Below, piece by piece: positions 12,901 to 25,340 of a DNA stretch of 64,000 bases. Origin of the DNA: Lanius collurio. Its lineage: Eukaryota > Chordata > Aves > Passeriformes > Laniidae. The stretch is from contig JACBWW010000004.1 in the NCBI GenBank assembly GCA_020086605.1, forward strand, positions 40,765,819 to 40,829,818. Direction: 5' to 3'. The translations under genes were made by a program, and so were the position numbers. Each line of letters starts with the position of its first letter. Within the stretch, counting starts at the first letter, position 1. The notes under the pieces are model-generated. The model searched no databases. It was given only the letters and a program-made list of their open reading frames with translations, and was not told the DNA's origin.

Positions 12901-15900
12901 ATCCTTTTAAAAACGAGAATTCTGTGGTGGCAATTTCATTTAGAAGAGAGAGACAGTGCAGTATTTCTTTAATAGGAGAGAAAAAAAGCAGATTTGATAA
13001 TAAACAGTTCCTATATTTATTCTGCTACTATTACATTACCTTTTATAAAGCACTCCCATTTAGTGTTATCTCATATCAGTATGTGCCTAATAACTCTATA
13101 GGAGCCTGAGATGGAGTTTACTGTGTATTCACTGTATTTTTGTATCAGTTTTCTCTTCCCTTGAAAAGATACTGACAATAGTGAGCAGCTTTACAGTATG
13201 AAAGCTGTTGTGATTTCTCATTGTAATGACAATCATTCAAGAAGGTAAAACAAATGGCCTTTTTAATTTAAAGGATAGTGAATACATTCCCCTTTATCAG
13301 TGTTAATAGGTACTGCTTAGAGAGGCTTCCTAGTTGAATGTACTATTTCCAAAGGACATGACTATGACTAAGTTGTAACCCAGTGTTCCCGGAAAGCTTC
13401 CAGCCCACAGGGTTTGTATTATTCTTTCTGTTTTGTCCTGTAATATCTCTTCTTTTCCTAAAATTGACAGACTGTTATGTTCTTATATAACAATGCCCCT
13501 TCAAAGCCTGGAATCATCTGACCAACCAAATATTTGTGGCAGAACCATATAATTTCAAATAACTTGTACACAGTGTCATAATTCAGCCCTGGTTCACCTG
13601 TGTTTTGGCTGAGGCAAGGACTTTTCTCAAAGCACCAACTGATGTGAACTCTGCTTCCCTCAGTCCTGCTCTTTTCAGGGATTTGTTCTGATGCTGTCAC
13701 CTCTGCATTAGCTGGTGAATGCTGAAATGGAGCAGAAATAATGCGGTGCTTTACTCTGGCAACTTTACAAATAAATAACTCACAACTGGAGAGGTTATTA
13801 CCTGACATTAGGCATTCAGTTGTGTTGCAAGTATATGCTCTTGGACGTTTTTCCACAGTAGTTCTGATGGGAGTGAGGTAACAGTACTTTTTTAGTTTTG
13901 TTTAATTTTTCCTGCAGATACGGGTTTTCCACAGTGAAACTACCACAAAGAATTTTCAGATACCAGGGCTACGCATTCTTGGGTTTGATTACATTTATGG
14001 GAAGGGAGTTGCAGATCTGCAAATTTTGTCATCCTGGGTCCAAGGACTACAAAAGATTTGATTTGTGTTGAGAAGAGTGCAGTCTTTGCAATTTATCTTG
14101 GTGCAATGTCCTTGTTGGCAAATCAAGAGAGTATAAAACCCCTGCTCTCTTAAAGAAGGTATTGGGTTGGTTTAGGTCTGCTTAGTATTGTTGGATGATA
14201 ATTCACAATCATTTGTCCTGTAAACCCCTTATTGCAGAGTACAGGCATTGACTTGCTGCTGCTAAACTGGTCAATCATAGATGAGTAAGAATCTGGGCAA
14301 GTGAGCTTCCAGAGGACACTGACATCCTATTTTATACAGCTACAGACTTCTCCTGTTGCTGGAGAAGGAACAAAGACTCTTTTCAGAGCAGCAGGGGAAT
14401 CAGCTGCTTTAGCTGTACATTCTGGGACTTCCCTATTCAGACCTTGTCTATGCCTCATCACAGTACACTCTTTTTTCTGTATCACATTTGCCTGGGCAGC
14501 CACTTCAGCGTGCAGTAGCTGTCTCCATCCTGCTGGTTATCCCAGGCAACATAACCAGCCTTCTCTTCAAACCCAAATCTGCCTTTCAAGGGTCAGGAGC
14601 TGCTGCTGAAATATCCTTTCATAATCTTTGATATCCTCTTATTGCATCTCTCTGTACTAGCAATATAGCATGGGGTTTTGCATACTGAGCTTGCTGAGAT
14701 ACCAAAAGCAGAGATTGTGGACTACCATGTGGCAGTGACAGCAGCAGTGACTGCAAATAGCTTTTGACTCCATATCAGGCCCTGTGCAGAGGCAGATGGT
14801 TAGAAGTTGTTCAGGCAATATTCAGTCTTCTCGAGAGGAAAAGATGGTCATCCTGATTCCTGTTGATGTACCATGGTTTGGGAACAGTTGACATAGCCAC
14901 AAGCACACTAACACCTCATCACAGGTCCTAGAGAATTGGATTGGCAGTGGGTGGAGTTTGCAAAAAGAGTATTACAGTTTGTCCCCAAAAATATTTCCTT
15001 GGTATGTCAGTTACTAAATTGCATACAAGTTTTCCTTGCTGCCACAATAATCTATTGTTGAAAAGATCCTATAATAGCTTTATTTTATGTCTCTGCACCC
15101 CACCTCTCAGCTCCAGGTTGGTACAGGCATAGACTGCTAATTCATTGCATTATTGCCAGATCTGTGCAGACCCACAGTCATCAGTGATGAGGGTCTTAAA
15201 ACAAAGCAATCACGCAAATTTCAAATTCTGTATTGGGGGAGGAATAATAAAAGGGAAGCCTGTGGGTTTTTTCCTTCTTCCATTATAGTATTTTACATAA
15301 ATTTTGATTACTCCCTCTTATTTTTTCCACCTCAGTTTCAATAATGTAGTAGGGATGAGTACCAGGCCCAGTGTGTTTTGCTAGAAAGGGATGGGGTAAT
15401 TAAGAAAACAGAATAATTGAAACTTATGGTCATTGGAACAACTGCTGCTGTAAGCAGACTGAAAACCCTGAAGTACCATCTTTTTAAATAATCAAAGAGA
15501 CTTATTGAAGTGCTAAAAAATGTCCTGTGCCTGAAATGAAGTTCTCTGTATTTGATGAAAGATTGAATCAAGTTGGACAGTGATAGTGCCTTAGTTCCTT
15601 TGCTTGCTTTAAGAGTAAGCTTTAATCTCGTTTATCCAGACCATTTATACTTAGGTTAGGAGTGTGCTTGGCTGACCCCTCACAGTCCTTTGTACTAAAG
15701 CAATGTTTATTAAATCAAGCATGATTTTATTAGAACAAGAACATTTAGACAGAACGGCCCCTGGCATTAATGTTCCTTGTCATATGGAGCCTACTTATTA
15801 ATTTTGATTGAATGTGTAAACACTCCTTTAAATTTTTTTTCTCTATTCTTCTCCTGGTCTGGGGTTAGTGAGGAGAGGGAAGGACATTATTTTCTGTGCT

Positions 15901-18900
15901 CGTACAAGACAAGTATTTTTGTAGATGTAGAGAAAACCGTGCAGTTACTGTTTTTAACTTGAGCTGTTGGAAGTGAGAGGCCTTACCCACACACTTCTGA
16001 AGAGTCACAAAATACGTGGATGCTTTTCCTCAATAGTGAATTAAACACTGGAAATATCTGTCTCAAGAGCAGATTTTCATCTGCAGATAAGACCTGAAGG
16101 AGCAGTTAATGCCAAATGCACCTTTAAATCTTACTATACAAGACTGAGGAGGGTAGAAAAATAGAAACTGAGACCAAAGAGATAGTCAGCTGTTTCTGAA
16201 ATCTTGCTGGTTGTGCTTTCTCTCAATTTAAAATGCTTATTTTTCATTATGTTTGGTTTTTTCTGATAAGTTATTTGTTTTATTATCAAATCTTTATGAA
16301 GAACAAGAATGATCTGATATTAACAATAGAAATTGAGAATTGACTTTAGTATAGTAGAAGAGGTTTCATATAGTTTCATAGAGTATATGAAACAGGTTGA
16401 TAGATTTTTTTGTTCTGTATTTTGTGCATGGACAGTTCAGTAAAATGTTTCCATGTATTACATTGCATGGGCTGTTTGCTCCCCTCTGCATCTCATGGAT
16501 TAACAGAGCCTTGTAGTATCATGAGACAGACTTCAGTGGGCTTCAGATCGGGCCACAGAGAATGACCAGACTCGGTGGAAAAGAAATCAGCAGCAAAATG
16601 GTAAAGACATGTCAAAATAATATTAAAATTTTTAACTCCAGACAAATAAGACTTTGAATCTTTGGGCTGAAGTAGTTTTTGACAGCTATTATCTATTAGC
16701 AGGTCCAGTGCAAAGCAGAAAATCCAAATCCTGGTTCCCAGATGAGATCCTGTTGAATTCTCTGTCTCCTTTCTATGTGTTCTTACTGTGATGTAAGGAA
16801 AATGTTTTTGAACAAAGTTTAAAGATGTGGCTGCCTTTTTTCATATTTCAGGATACATCTCTTGTCTAGTTCAAGTTGATGTAATTTACTCAATGCAGCA
16901 CAGGGATATCTTTTACTGTCAGGCTGAGAATATGTAATTCTGTCCACAAGGGAGTTACTTTTCTCTCTACAGTAAGGCACTAGAGACAAGATGCAGGACA
17001 ATGTTGACATTTCCAGCTCTCAGCAGAAAATTAAGACTTGACAAAATAAGTCTTGTTAGGAGTTGGGGAATATCTTTGCAGGGTGTTTTTTGGATGTGAT
17101 GCATGAAAGGGGGAGATGTTGTTAAAATGATGCTGTTTGAGAAGACCCTTCAGGGAAGAGGATAACAGAGGTGTGTTTTCCACTTGGCTATAGGAGAAGG
17201 GAAAAGGTGTTCACAGTGTGTGTGCTTTTGTGTTAGTAGCCTGAAGATTATTCCTTTGAATGATGTTTAGTGTTGCAAGCAGCAGCATATGCTGTCATTG
17301 GAGCACACAGGCGAATGCTTGCATGCAAGAGTACTGTTTTTGAAGAGGAGTTGCCTAGAAAGCCCCAGGTTGTCCTTGTAGGTTTACTGGGACACATGGT
17401 TGATGAACGCTGCATGAATATTTAAAATTACTTTTATGGAATCCTTTACAAGCTTCAGTGAACCTGCAGATGAGGAGAAAAGTGGTTTTGGATTATATAT
17501 GCTAACCTACCCAGGGTATTATATACCAATCTAATATAAAGAAGAAGAAACCTATAATACCTAAAGTAAACAGATTCTCTCACCTGTTCAGACAGTAGGG
17601 TTTCCTGGTATCACTGAGCCTAGCACTGTGCTTGACAGTCCTCCCTTCTTCCCCTGGCAGTTTGGAACAAAGATACTGCTGTGATTTAAGCATTCTCACT
17701 TGTTTCTCTTACCACTCCAGTCTGGACCCTTGCCTCTGCTTAAATGCTTTTTTGAGTGAAAGGTGCCATGTAGCTCAAAAGCAATCACATTGCAGCAATG
17801 GCATCATTTGCCAGAAAAGGCTTCTCGGGTTATTTATTGCCTCACCTAATGCTTCTTGTTGGGAGACATGATGCAAAGGCAGATTGTTCCTCTCTTCTCC
17901 TTGGCCTTGTGAGAAGAGAGAGGTTTCAATGTGAGGTTGTATTTTGAGTCCCATGAGGTTGCACTGGCTGCTGGCTGTGAGCATCACAGTCTGTGACTTC
18001 CGTGTGCTGGACAGTTTGTTAGCAGAGCCCATCAGCAATTCTGGGCCAGGATATCTGGTAGCAGGGCTCAGCACTGGGCTTCTGAGTTTCCATGCTTGTT
18101 GTCAGCACTGCAACCTATTTCTGCCATAAATTGCAGAGTTTTTAAACTGGAGGAGGAGGTCATGAAGGCAAAGCCCAAGCAATCAATGCTCACTGGGGAA
18201 TAGAGTTGTCATAGGCTATATAAACAACATTAAAAATTAAGGTGCCCGATGATGGTAAATTCAGATCACATGGATGACATTTATTTGGATTTTCACTCAT
18301 TTCTACTTGCAAAAACCCCCAGCCCTGGATGCTGTCTGCTGCATAGCAGGCTTTTGACAGTTGTTTGAATGAAGCAGTCAAGACTCTCCAGTAATTTCTC
18401 AGGATAACAGTCTGTAATCATGCTTTGTGACAGGCTGTGTGTTCGACCTGTTTAGCCTCAACTGTTTTGCTCATGTTTCTGTAAATGGGATGATTGAGTC
18501 AGGGGAAACCCCTCGGACATGGGAGAGAAATCACACCATCCCTGGACACCAGCTGAGAAGGAGCAGGAGAAGGGACTTTGGGAGACACTGAGGAGACAGG
18601 AGAGGTATTGCAGGGAACAGAGCAGTGGCTCGGGGGACAGAGAAAACTTCCTGAAGACCATGTTCCTTAAGGACTTCTTACAAAGTGAGCACTATTTGCT
18701 GCAGAAAGTGACTGATGGCAGGATAAAAAGCTTAAGGACAATGACATGCTTGGCAGGGAGGCCATGGGTGAAGAGAGTATTGGTTTTAACCCATTTTCAT
18801 TTCTCTTCCCTTTGTAGTAGTCTTTTAAAGTTTTTTTTATTTAGTTTTAATGTTAGCTATTCTACTTTATATTTTTAACAAAGCCTGACTTTTTTATTTT

Positions 18901-21900
18901 AGAAATCTTTTGGTCTGTTTTGCAGAACTGTCTATAAAAAGAAGGTTTGGGACCTTTTCACACATTAAATATCACATTAAATAAAGTTAATCCTTATCCA
19001 TCCCTGTCTTTTGCCACATGGCAGTACTAAAGGGCAAGGTGGAAAGGGATAACGCTCCTTACACTGTAAAATGTGAAACAGCTTTGACCTTATGCTCAGT
19101 AATTCCCCCAGCAACTCAAGCACAAAAATCAGCAAAATTAATATGAGTGTGCAGGATTAAGTATCAAGCAAATCCTGTGAAGACAAAGAAATCCAAAATG
19201 GTGTTCAGTGCTCAAGGATCATTTAAGCCCAGAAGTTCAGTGCCTGCAGTGGGCATCACAGGAGGGCTGGGCAGGATGCCCTGATCTAAATGCCATCCAT
19301 CCCATTTGCTTCAGGACCCTACGCTCAACAGGGGGTATGCACAAGATTGCATATGGAGATATATAGATATATATGTATATAACTGCAAATACATTGCACA
19401 TTAAATCCATTCAATTAACATCTGCATTTGCTTGGAAATGTCAAGAGTTTAGCAAAAGACAAGATCAGTATTACCAAAGCTTTGCATTTTCCTTTTTTGT
19501 TGCCTATGTCACCTCTAAAAGCTTCATGCTCTGAGTTTCTGTGTTCTTTTAGATCTCAGGAGGGTGTAAATGTTTGCAAGGGATCCCTAGAGACAGGGCA
19601 AAGCACAAGGGTTGTAAAATTGTGCTGTTCTAATATGAGGAGGCAGAAAGCCAAGTTACATTGACAGGGTAAGTACCAACAAAATAATAAACTAAATGCA
19701 CATTCTGTGTCCAAACCTCTTCTGCTTTCAGTTCCCACTGGGACTCTGTTCCAGTGCCCTTGTTCTAGTTGACTTTCTTGCAGAGAAGTTGGACAGTATC
19801 CAGTCTTTAAAATTACCTCAGTTTTAATTTATTCTGGTTTTGATGTTCATTGCACCATATAACTAATGGTCCCCAGGTCTTTTCCTTAGTCTATGAGTCT
19901 ATAATTTACCTGCCCAGTGTCTCAAAGGCAGATATCACTTACTTTAAAAGTTAGGTATAATTTTAATATCCATATGTTTATATAATATATGAGGTTTGTG
20001 GGGTCAGTGATGAAGGGAGATGATTTACGCTTCATGAACATTTCTAGCCATTCAAAAGACAAGTGAATTTCAATTTTACAGAGGCATCTTAGCAGAAACC
20101 TGCACAGGTCCAGCATATTTAATGCAACTTACACTCAGCAAAAAAAATGAACAAGATACTCTCCCTGAGGACTTAGTACCAACCTCGTGGAACTAGGCAC
20201 GATCTAGCTAAATGTATTCCTTTTCCATGAGAGGGTTTTTTAAAGAAAAATGCAGAGGTGGGGAATTCTGGGGAAAAGGCACTTGAACTAGGAAGCACTG
20301 AATTTTATATGTCAGGACTTAGGAATACAAGATTACAGTTTCCACTGAGGCACCTTAATCTAAACCTGGAAATGCAATGGGAAGTCACTGAAACAAAGCT
20401 GTAATGCTTGCAAGGGCTCCTCTTTAGAAGAGGTAAAATTTAGAGAAAGCTCGGATCCTAAGCCTTGTTTCCCCCATGATTGCAGGGCTCTAGGAATGGG
20501 AAATATATATATATATAAGTAAAAGAGAATGATGGTTAGAATTATATTCTGAAGACTGGGCACGTTAGGGCACAGAATAGCTCAGGAAAGCAAATCTGAG
20601 CAAGATGTCCCATGATTGCAGAGCAGCTGGTGGAAGTGAGCTCTGGTCCAAGGCGAGCACTGATTCCGGAGCCCTGCGGACGCTCACCCGCTGGCTGCCA
20701 CATCGCCTCTCTTGGCTCCCTGTGGCTGGCCAGGGCAGAATATGGACATTGATTTCCTCCTGCATCTAAGCCTGGTATGATCTCTGTGTGCTCTTGCTGT
20801 TCTCCTGGCATTACGGCGGTCAGACATGGTGGCAAAGGAAATTGGCCAATTTGCCACAAAGCAAGTTAATGCAGCCTTTGTCACACATCTTCCAGATTCA
20901 GATGTGTCATCTCCTCTTGTTTTCACTTGCACATACGCACTCAAGCAGAGCCAAAGGCGTTGTAGCTTTCTTAAAGCCTGGTAGAGGCAAAAAGAACTAT
21001 AGAGGTCGGGAACCCTGTCTGACTTTAAGGATTCTGATCTGAATAGAGAAACAATGTGTGTAACTTAGCATCCACTAGTAATAGAAACCAAACTCCTCTT
21101 AAGAATCAGGCAAATATCTCTATTTCAGTCTGTGCTTGAAGGAACTGGTAACTTTTCTTACTGTCCAAAAATGGTAAGTTTTTTTAGAGGAAAGAGGGGA
21201 TGCACAGGCACTTCTTACATCATACCTGCACTGCCCAACAGGTTATCCTAAGCAACATGAAATGTTCTTTTGCATCTTTCTAACAAGCTTCTTCTTGCTC
21301 TTTTTCTTTTATTCTTTGTAGGTAATGAAATAGATTGACTCCAGCTCTCCCCTCCTGGTGTGCCATATGGGCTATGTGATACCCTTCACTGCTAGATTGT
21401 TCCAGCCTTTGGGGAGGTGGAAATTTATTTCTGGAATCATTCCAGTGTCCAGATCACTTTCATTGTCTTTATTAGTATGGACTGTAGCCCATCCTCATTG
21501 AGGAGAGCAGTTGGTAGGGAGCACATGAGATAATTGCCTAAAATGAACTCTACCTCCACAGGGCACAGAATCACACAGTGGCATTGAAGTATTCTTAGTC
21601 TGGCTTAAGTCACCTTTCTCCCAGTAGGCAGTATCTGGTTCTTACATGTGTAATGGGAACCATATGCTCAGCCTAGATCCAGTCCCAGGCCTAGACCATC
21701 TGCCTATAAAGCAATATGTTTTTTCTTTCCTGTAGACCGTTCTGGTGGCATCTCCATCCTTCAGGTGTGGGATGTCTGGCAGCATCAGTTTTTCTGTATG
21801 CGCAGTATTGGGCAAAGCTCAGTGGGTCCAAAGGGTCAAACTCTTCCTGTCTGCTCATTCCCATGCCTGGAACAGCTCTGTGCAGTAGGGCCAGCCTCTC

Positions 21901-21934
21901 GAATACTCTATGCCTCAGGCAAGTGTATATGACT
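9956..21934. other. Long non-coding stretch, no gene seen
   Basis: About 12 kb without a recognisable exon, RNA gene or young repeat. Small items: an inverted repeat GTTTCATATA/TATATGAAAC at 16364-16393, a GC-richer patch at 20640-20740 holding a CCAAT-type site nearby (ATTGGCCAAT at about 20840), and a short (AT) run at 20503-20518. The segment 18490-18790, rich in 'ggagacactgaggagacagg'-like purine text, could be part of an unidentified repeat. Confidence 0.6.
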
Positions 21935-22175
21935 TTCATAGAATCATTAGGTTGGAAAAGACCTTTTAGATCATCAAGTCCACCACTAAACCATGTACCT
22001 AAGCACCAGGTCCTATAAATATCTGCAGGGATAGTGAATCAACCACTTCCCTGGGCAGCCTGTTCCAGTGCTCAGTAACTCTTTCAGTGAATAAATTTTT
22101 CCTAATGTCCAATCTAAATTTCCTCTGGTGCCACTTGAGGCCATTTCCTCTTGTCTTGTCACTTGTGGTAATTTA
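21935..22175 (-). mobile_element. CR1 LINE 3' end
   Basis: It starts at TCATAGAATCATTAGGTTGG, the reverse complement of the CR1 3' terminal tail, and runs through CTTCCCTGGGCAGCCTGTTC and CCAATCTAAATTTCCTCTGG to the GGCCATTTCCTCTTGTC phrase. The intact 3' end and truncated 5' end are usual for CR1 insertion. Confidence 0.96.
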
Positions 22176-24224
22176 CATGACTTCACTGTTTTTGAAATCT
22201 CTTGACAGAGCAGGGTTTTCACTTGAGGTTCATCTTCAAACACGTATGGTTTAAGCAAAGCTTAGATGCAAAAACTCTCCTCTCAGGAGGAACACAACCC
22301 TGCAACACCTGTGTGCCTTGGGGCAGCTGTGTCCCATGGCAGCTCGCTATAGCAGCTGGAGGGCCTCTCTCAACCCTTTAAGGGGAAGAGAGCTTGGGGA
22401 AGAGAGTTTGGCAGTTTGTTAGGATCTTGTCTGGCCTCCTCCACTTTAATTTTTTGGGTTGCTCAGGAGGGAAGAAGGCAGTAAGCTCTTGCATTCTGGA
22501 TATAAAACTGAACTGTAACCATGGCCTGAATTAAAAGTATCAGGACAAGGGCAAAACCTCATAAACCGGTGAGCTCTTTTACAACTTACTGTAAATGTTT
22601 GTTTTACCCTTTTAAAGCCACATATCTCTTTGCCACTTGAGTGAGCAGAAAGCTTTATTAGAAAATGTTTCCCTGCGTTAGTGTCCTGCTTGGTTTGCTT
22701 GGTTCCTATTAGTTAGTAATTGTTTCATTAGTGTAGAAATAGATGTCATGTTACTTTTTCATGTTGGTTTTTATCCCACCCTGTTGTTGTGTGAACATTT
22801 CTTACAGTTATTTGCTGCAGGGAAAATTTGAAATGGGCTGTACAACAGGAGGCAGAAACAGAGGAATTGCCTTAGCTTGGGAAGAGCCTTGCTTCTTGCC
22901 CTCAGCTGGCATCAACAAACCCATCAATATTAAAGTCAAGTGTGAGCCAAAATGGCCCAGCTTTACAATTATAAAGGAAACGGTGAGGGGAGGTTGAACC
23001 AGGGCGGATTAAGAGACTGAAAAAGACTCATTTGGAGATTTGCACTGCTGAAAGCACACCAGTTTCTAGCTATTACTGGTTGAATCAGGAAGGAATAGAA
23101 GCACTGGTGTGTTTTATACGGCCCTTTGTTTATACCTTTATTCTCTCAACTGCTAGTTCTTTCTGATCCGTGGATCTGCAGCAGGAGTGTCCTTTAACTT
23201 GGCCCTGCCTCTGACACAGGGTGGCATGAGAAGGCAGCGTCAAAGGGTCTGTGTGGTCTAGTGTTGTCAGAGTGGTGCTGGTGCTACTAGATTTTAGTGT
23301 CTGGAAGAGCTGCTCTATTAACCACTGGTCTGTCCTGCTGTGTCCCAGAGGACATAGATCCTAGCCAGGTATGGCTTTCTGACAGCAGCTGATAAGACAT
23401 GTGTAGTATTATTTATGGTGAATAAGTACTGAATAGTTTAATACATGATGTGCTCATCCTGGAGTGATGGAATTTTAAAGGTGTGATGTAGGGGTTAGAG
23501 AAGACTTAACAAAGCTTCCCTTTTCTCATAACCTCACAATCTAAAATTTTCTGCAGCAGCTGGGAGGAGAGAGATGGAATACACAGAGCTTTAGGAGAAA
23601 ACGTATTTGAAGAAGAGATGTGATAGAGGAGTTGAATGAAGAACAGGAGGAAGCTCCAGGCTTTTACAGTTGAAGGGAATGAGAAGACTGTGCATGTAGA
23701 CATTGTGTTCTGTTTGGCTGAGGAGGAACAGGCACATAGAAAACAGCAGTTAGCAAGTGTCCAAAAGCAATTTGAGGCTTTACAAAAGGCTAAAAATAGT
23801 TCAGAGATCATGAGGATCTTTATGTGTGCAGAACTGTCATGCAGTAACTCTCCATGATGCCATTGTTTCATTGGAGCCTTTGGAAGAACACAGAACACCC
23901 TATTGGAAGTGCATTGCTCTCTGCTTTGTCTTGTGTATCTTGACAGCAAAGACTTTGAGGCTTAGGGCTTTTTATGAAAGATTTTGATTTTTTAGCAGAA
24001 TTAAGTGGCAGGCAGTACACCCACAGCTTTCCTATGGGAGAGCTTGGCCTAATATTCCTGTGACCTGCTGTGGCTCCTCCTGGACCTTGTGGTCATAGGG
24101 ACACTGCTGATTCTTTTGTTTTTATGGTAAATTGAAGAAGCCAACAGACATGTTGACATTCAGGTGTAATCTCAATATTTCAAGCAGAGGTTGTACAGAC
24201 CCTTTTTTACCCCCACAGATAACT
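22176..24224. other. Non-coding stretch, no gene seen
   Basis: No recognised exon. A 147-codon minus-strand open frame at 23506-23949 has no domain and is within what chance allows for this much sequence. A small direct duplication of about 14 bp (GGGAAGAGAGCTTGG type) lies near 22383-22412. Confidence 0.6.
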
Positions 24225-24638
24225 TTAATGCTGAGAAAAGAGCTGCAGCAGAGAGATTTGCACATTAAGGAACTGATGAATGATATATGAAGCACAGCAG
24301 TCTGGTATTGGCAGTGCCTGCTTTGTGAGAGAAAGGGAGTGATAGTAATGGTGTGTGCCGTACGTTAGTTGTAGTTTTTCATACCAGGGCAGTAATGGCA
24401 ACTGCTGGGCTGGGAATGAACAATATGGCTCCTCCTCGAGCCCTGGAGGCTGAGAGAGGTTGTTGGGCAGTGGGGATAAAAGACTTGTTTTGAGCAAAGC
24501 AGGAAGAGCAAGCAGGGAGGGCACATCAGCTCTTGGCAGGGCTGTACTGAAGAGTTGCTGCTGGGTTGGCAGACCCAGCATGGGCACAGTGAAAACTCTG
24601 CCATGTAATGATAACAGTAGGACCGACACATAAAGCAT
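24225..24638 (-). other. Unassigned minus-strand open frame behind a good splice-acceptor-like site
   Basis: From the first ATG (24638-24636) the frame runs 137 codons to a TAA. It begins MLYVSVLLLSLHGRVF, which looks like a short signal peptide, and has no family I recognise. Just upstream on the minus strand is a long C/T tract followed by TTTGCAG (AG at 24676-24675), a strong acceptor-like sequence. The frame is antisense to TSPAN4. Against it: codon use is unremarkable, no donor or second exon is evident, and a frame of this length is expected about once by chance in 64 kb. I treat it as a hypothesis, not a gene. Confidence 0.12.
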
Positions 24639-25078
24639 CGTGTCAGGCAATCCGTGCTGCCTGGGCTTGCTGTCCTGCAAAGCAAAGGTGGAAGGAGAAG
24701 GAGGAAGCAGTGGTTAAAAAAAATCTCATTAAAGGTGAAGGTTGACTGCAGAAAAAGAAAGGGGTAGTACTCTGCAGTGCTTTAATGTGAGGTCTGTAGC
24801 TCTGTGTGACAGGAGACTTGTGGAGTTACTGCATGTCAGAAGCTGTGAGGTAATGCTCTGTAGGTAACCGTTTCAAGCGATTTGCCAGAAAATTAAATGT
24901 CCTAGAAGTTCTCCAAGCCTTTGTGATTCAGCAGCAAAAAGAAATTTATGCACTTGTTGGCAAGTTGCCACTGCATATTTACAAGGCAGTTATGTCTTTA
25001 GAGTGGCAGTAGTAAGACCTTGAGTTTCCTTGTAATTGTGGTTCTCTCTCAACCAAACCTGCATCTTCCATCATTCTC

Positions 25079-25103
25079 TTTTTTTTTTTTTTTTTTTTTT
25101 TTT
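25079..25103. repeat. T25 homopolymer tract
   Basis: Twenty-five T in a row on the + strand. On the minus strand this is an A25 run preceded, about 21 bp upstream, by AATAAA (complement of 25125-25130), the arrangement expected at the 3' end of a retroposed mRNA. No coding body or clear target duplication supports a processed pseudogene, so only the tract itself is certain. Confidence 0.95.
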
Positions 25104-25189
25104 GGCCATTCATGATTTTGGACCTTTATTAGGAAGAGCCAGTTCCTAGAGGTTTTGAAAGTGGACTGTATTGCTGAGAGGCATCTGAA

Positions 25190-25340
25190 CACCAATAATG
25201 ATGATTTTTCTTTTCTATAGTGTTAGTTATTTTCCCTTTTCAAAGGAGCTTTGTAAACAGCAAGCTTTTATCCTTCATGGTGGTATTGTCATTCTCAATT
25301 TGCATATGGAGTGACTGACATGCAGAGTAGAGCAGTCCAG
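25190..25340 (-). mobile_element. Ancient MIR-like SINE fragment (tentative)
   Basis: The phrases AAAGGAGCTTTGTAAACAG, GGTGGTATTGTCATTCTC and ATATGGAGTGACTGACATGC follow the order of a reverse-complement ancient amniote SINE ('aaagcactttacaaac', 'tattatccccatttt', 'gatggggaactgaggcac'). Divergence is heavy. Confidence 0.4.

Noticed and set aside
23636..23857. Frame with a coiled-coil-like stretch (AEEEQAHRKQQLASVQ)
   Set aside because: It is only 73 codons, without a clear acceptor or donor at its edges, and I know no family with this sequence. A longer frame overlaps it on the other strand, equally without support.
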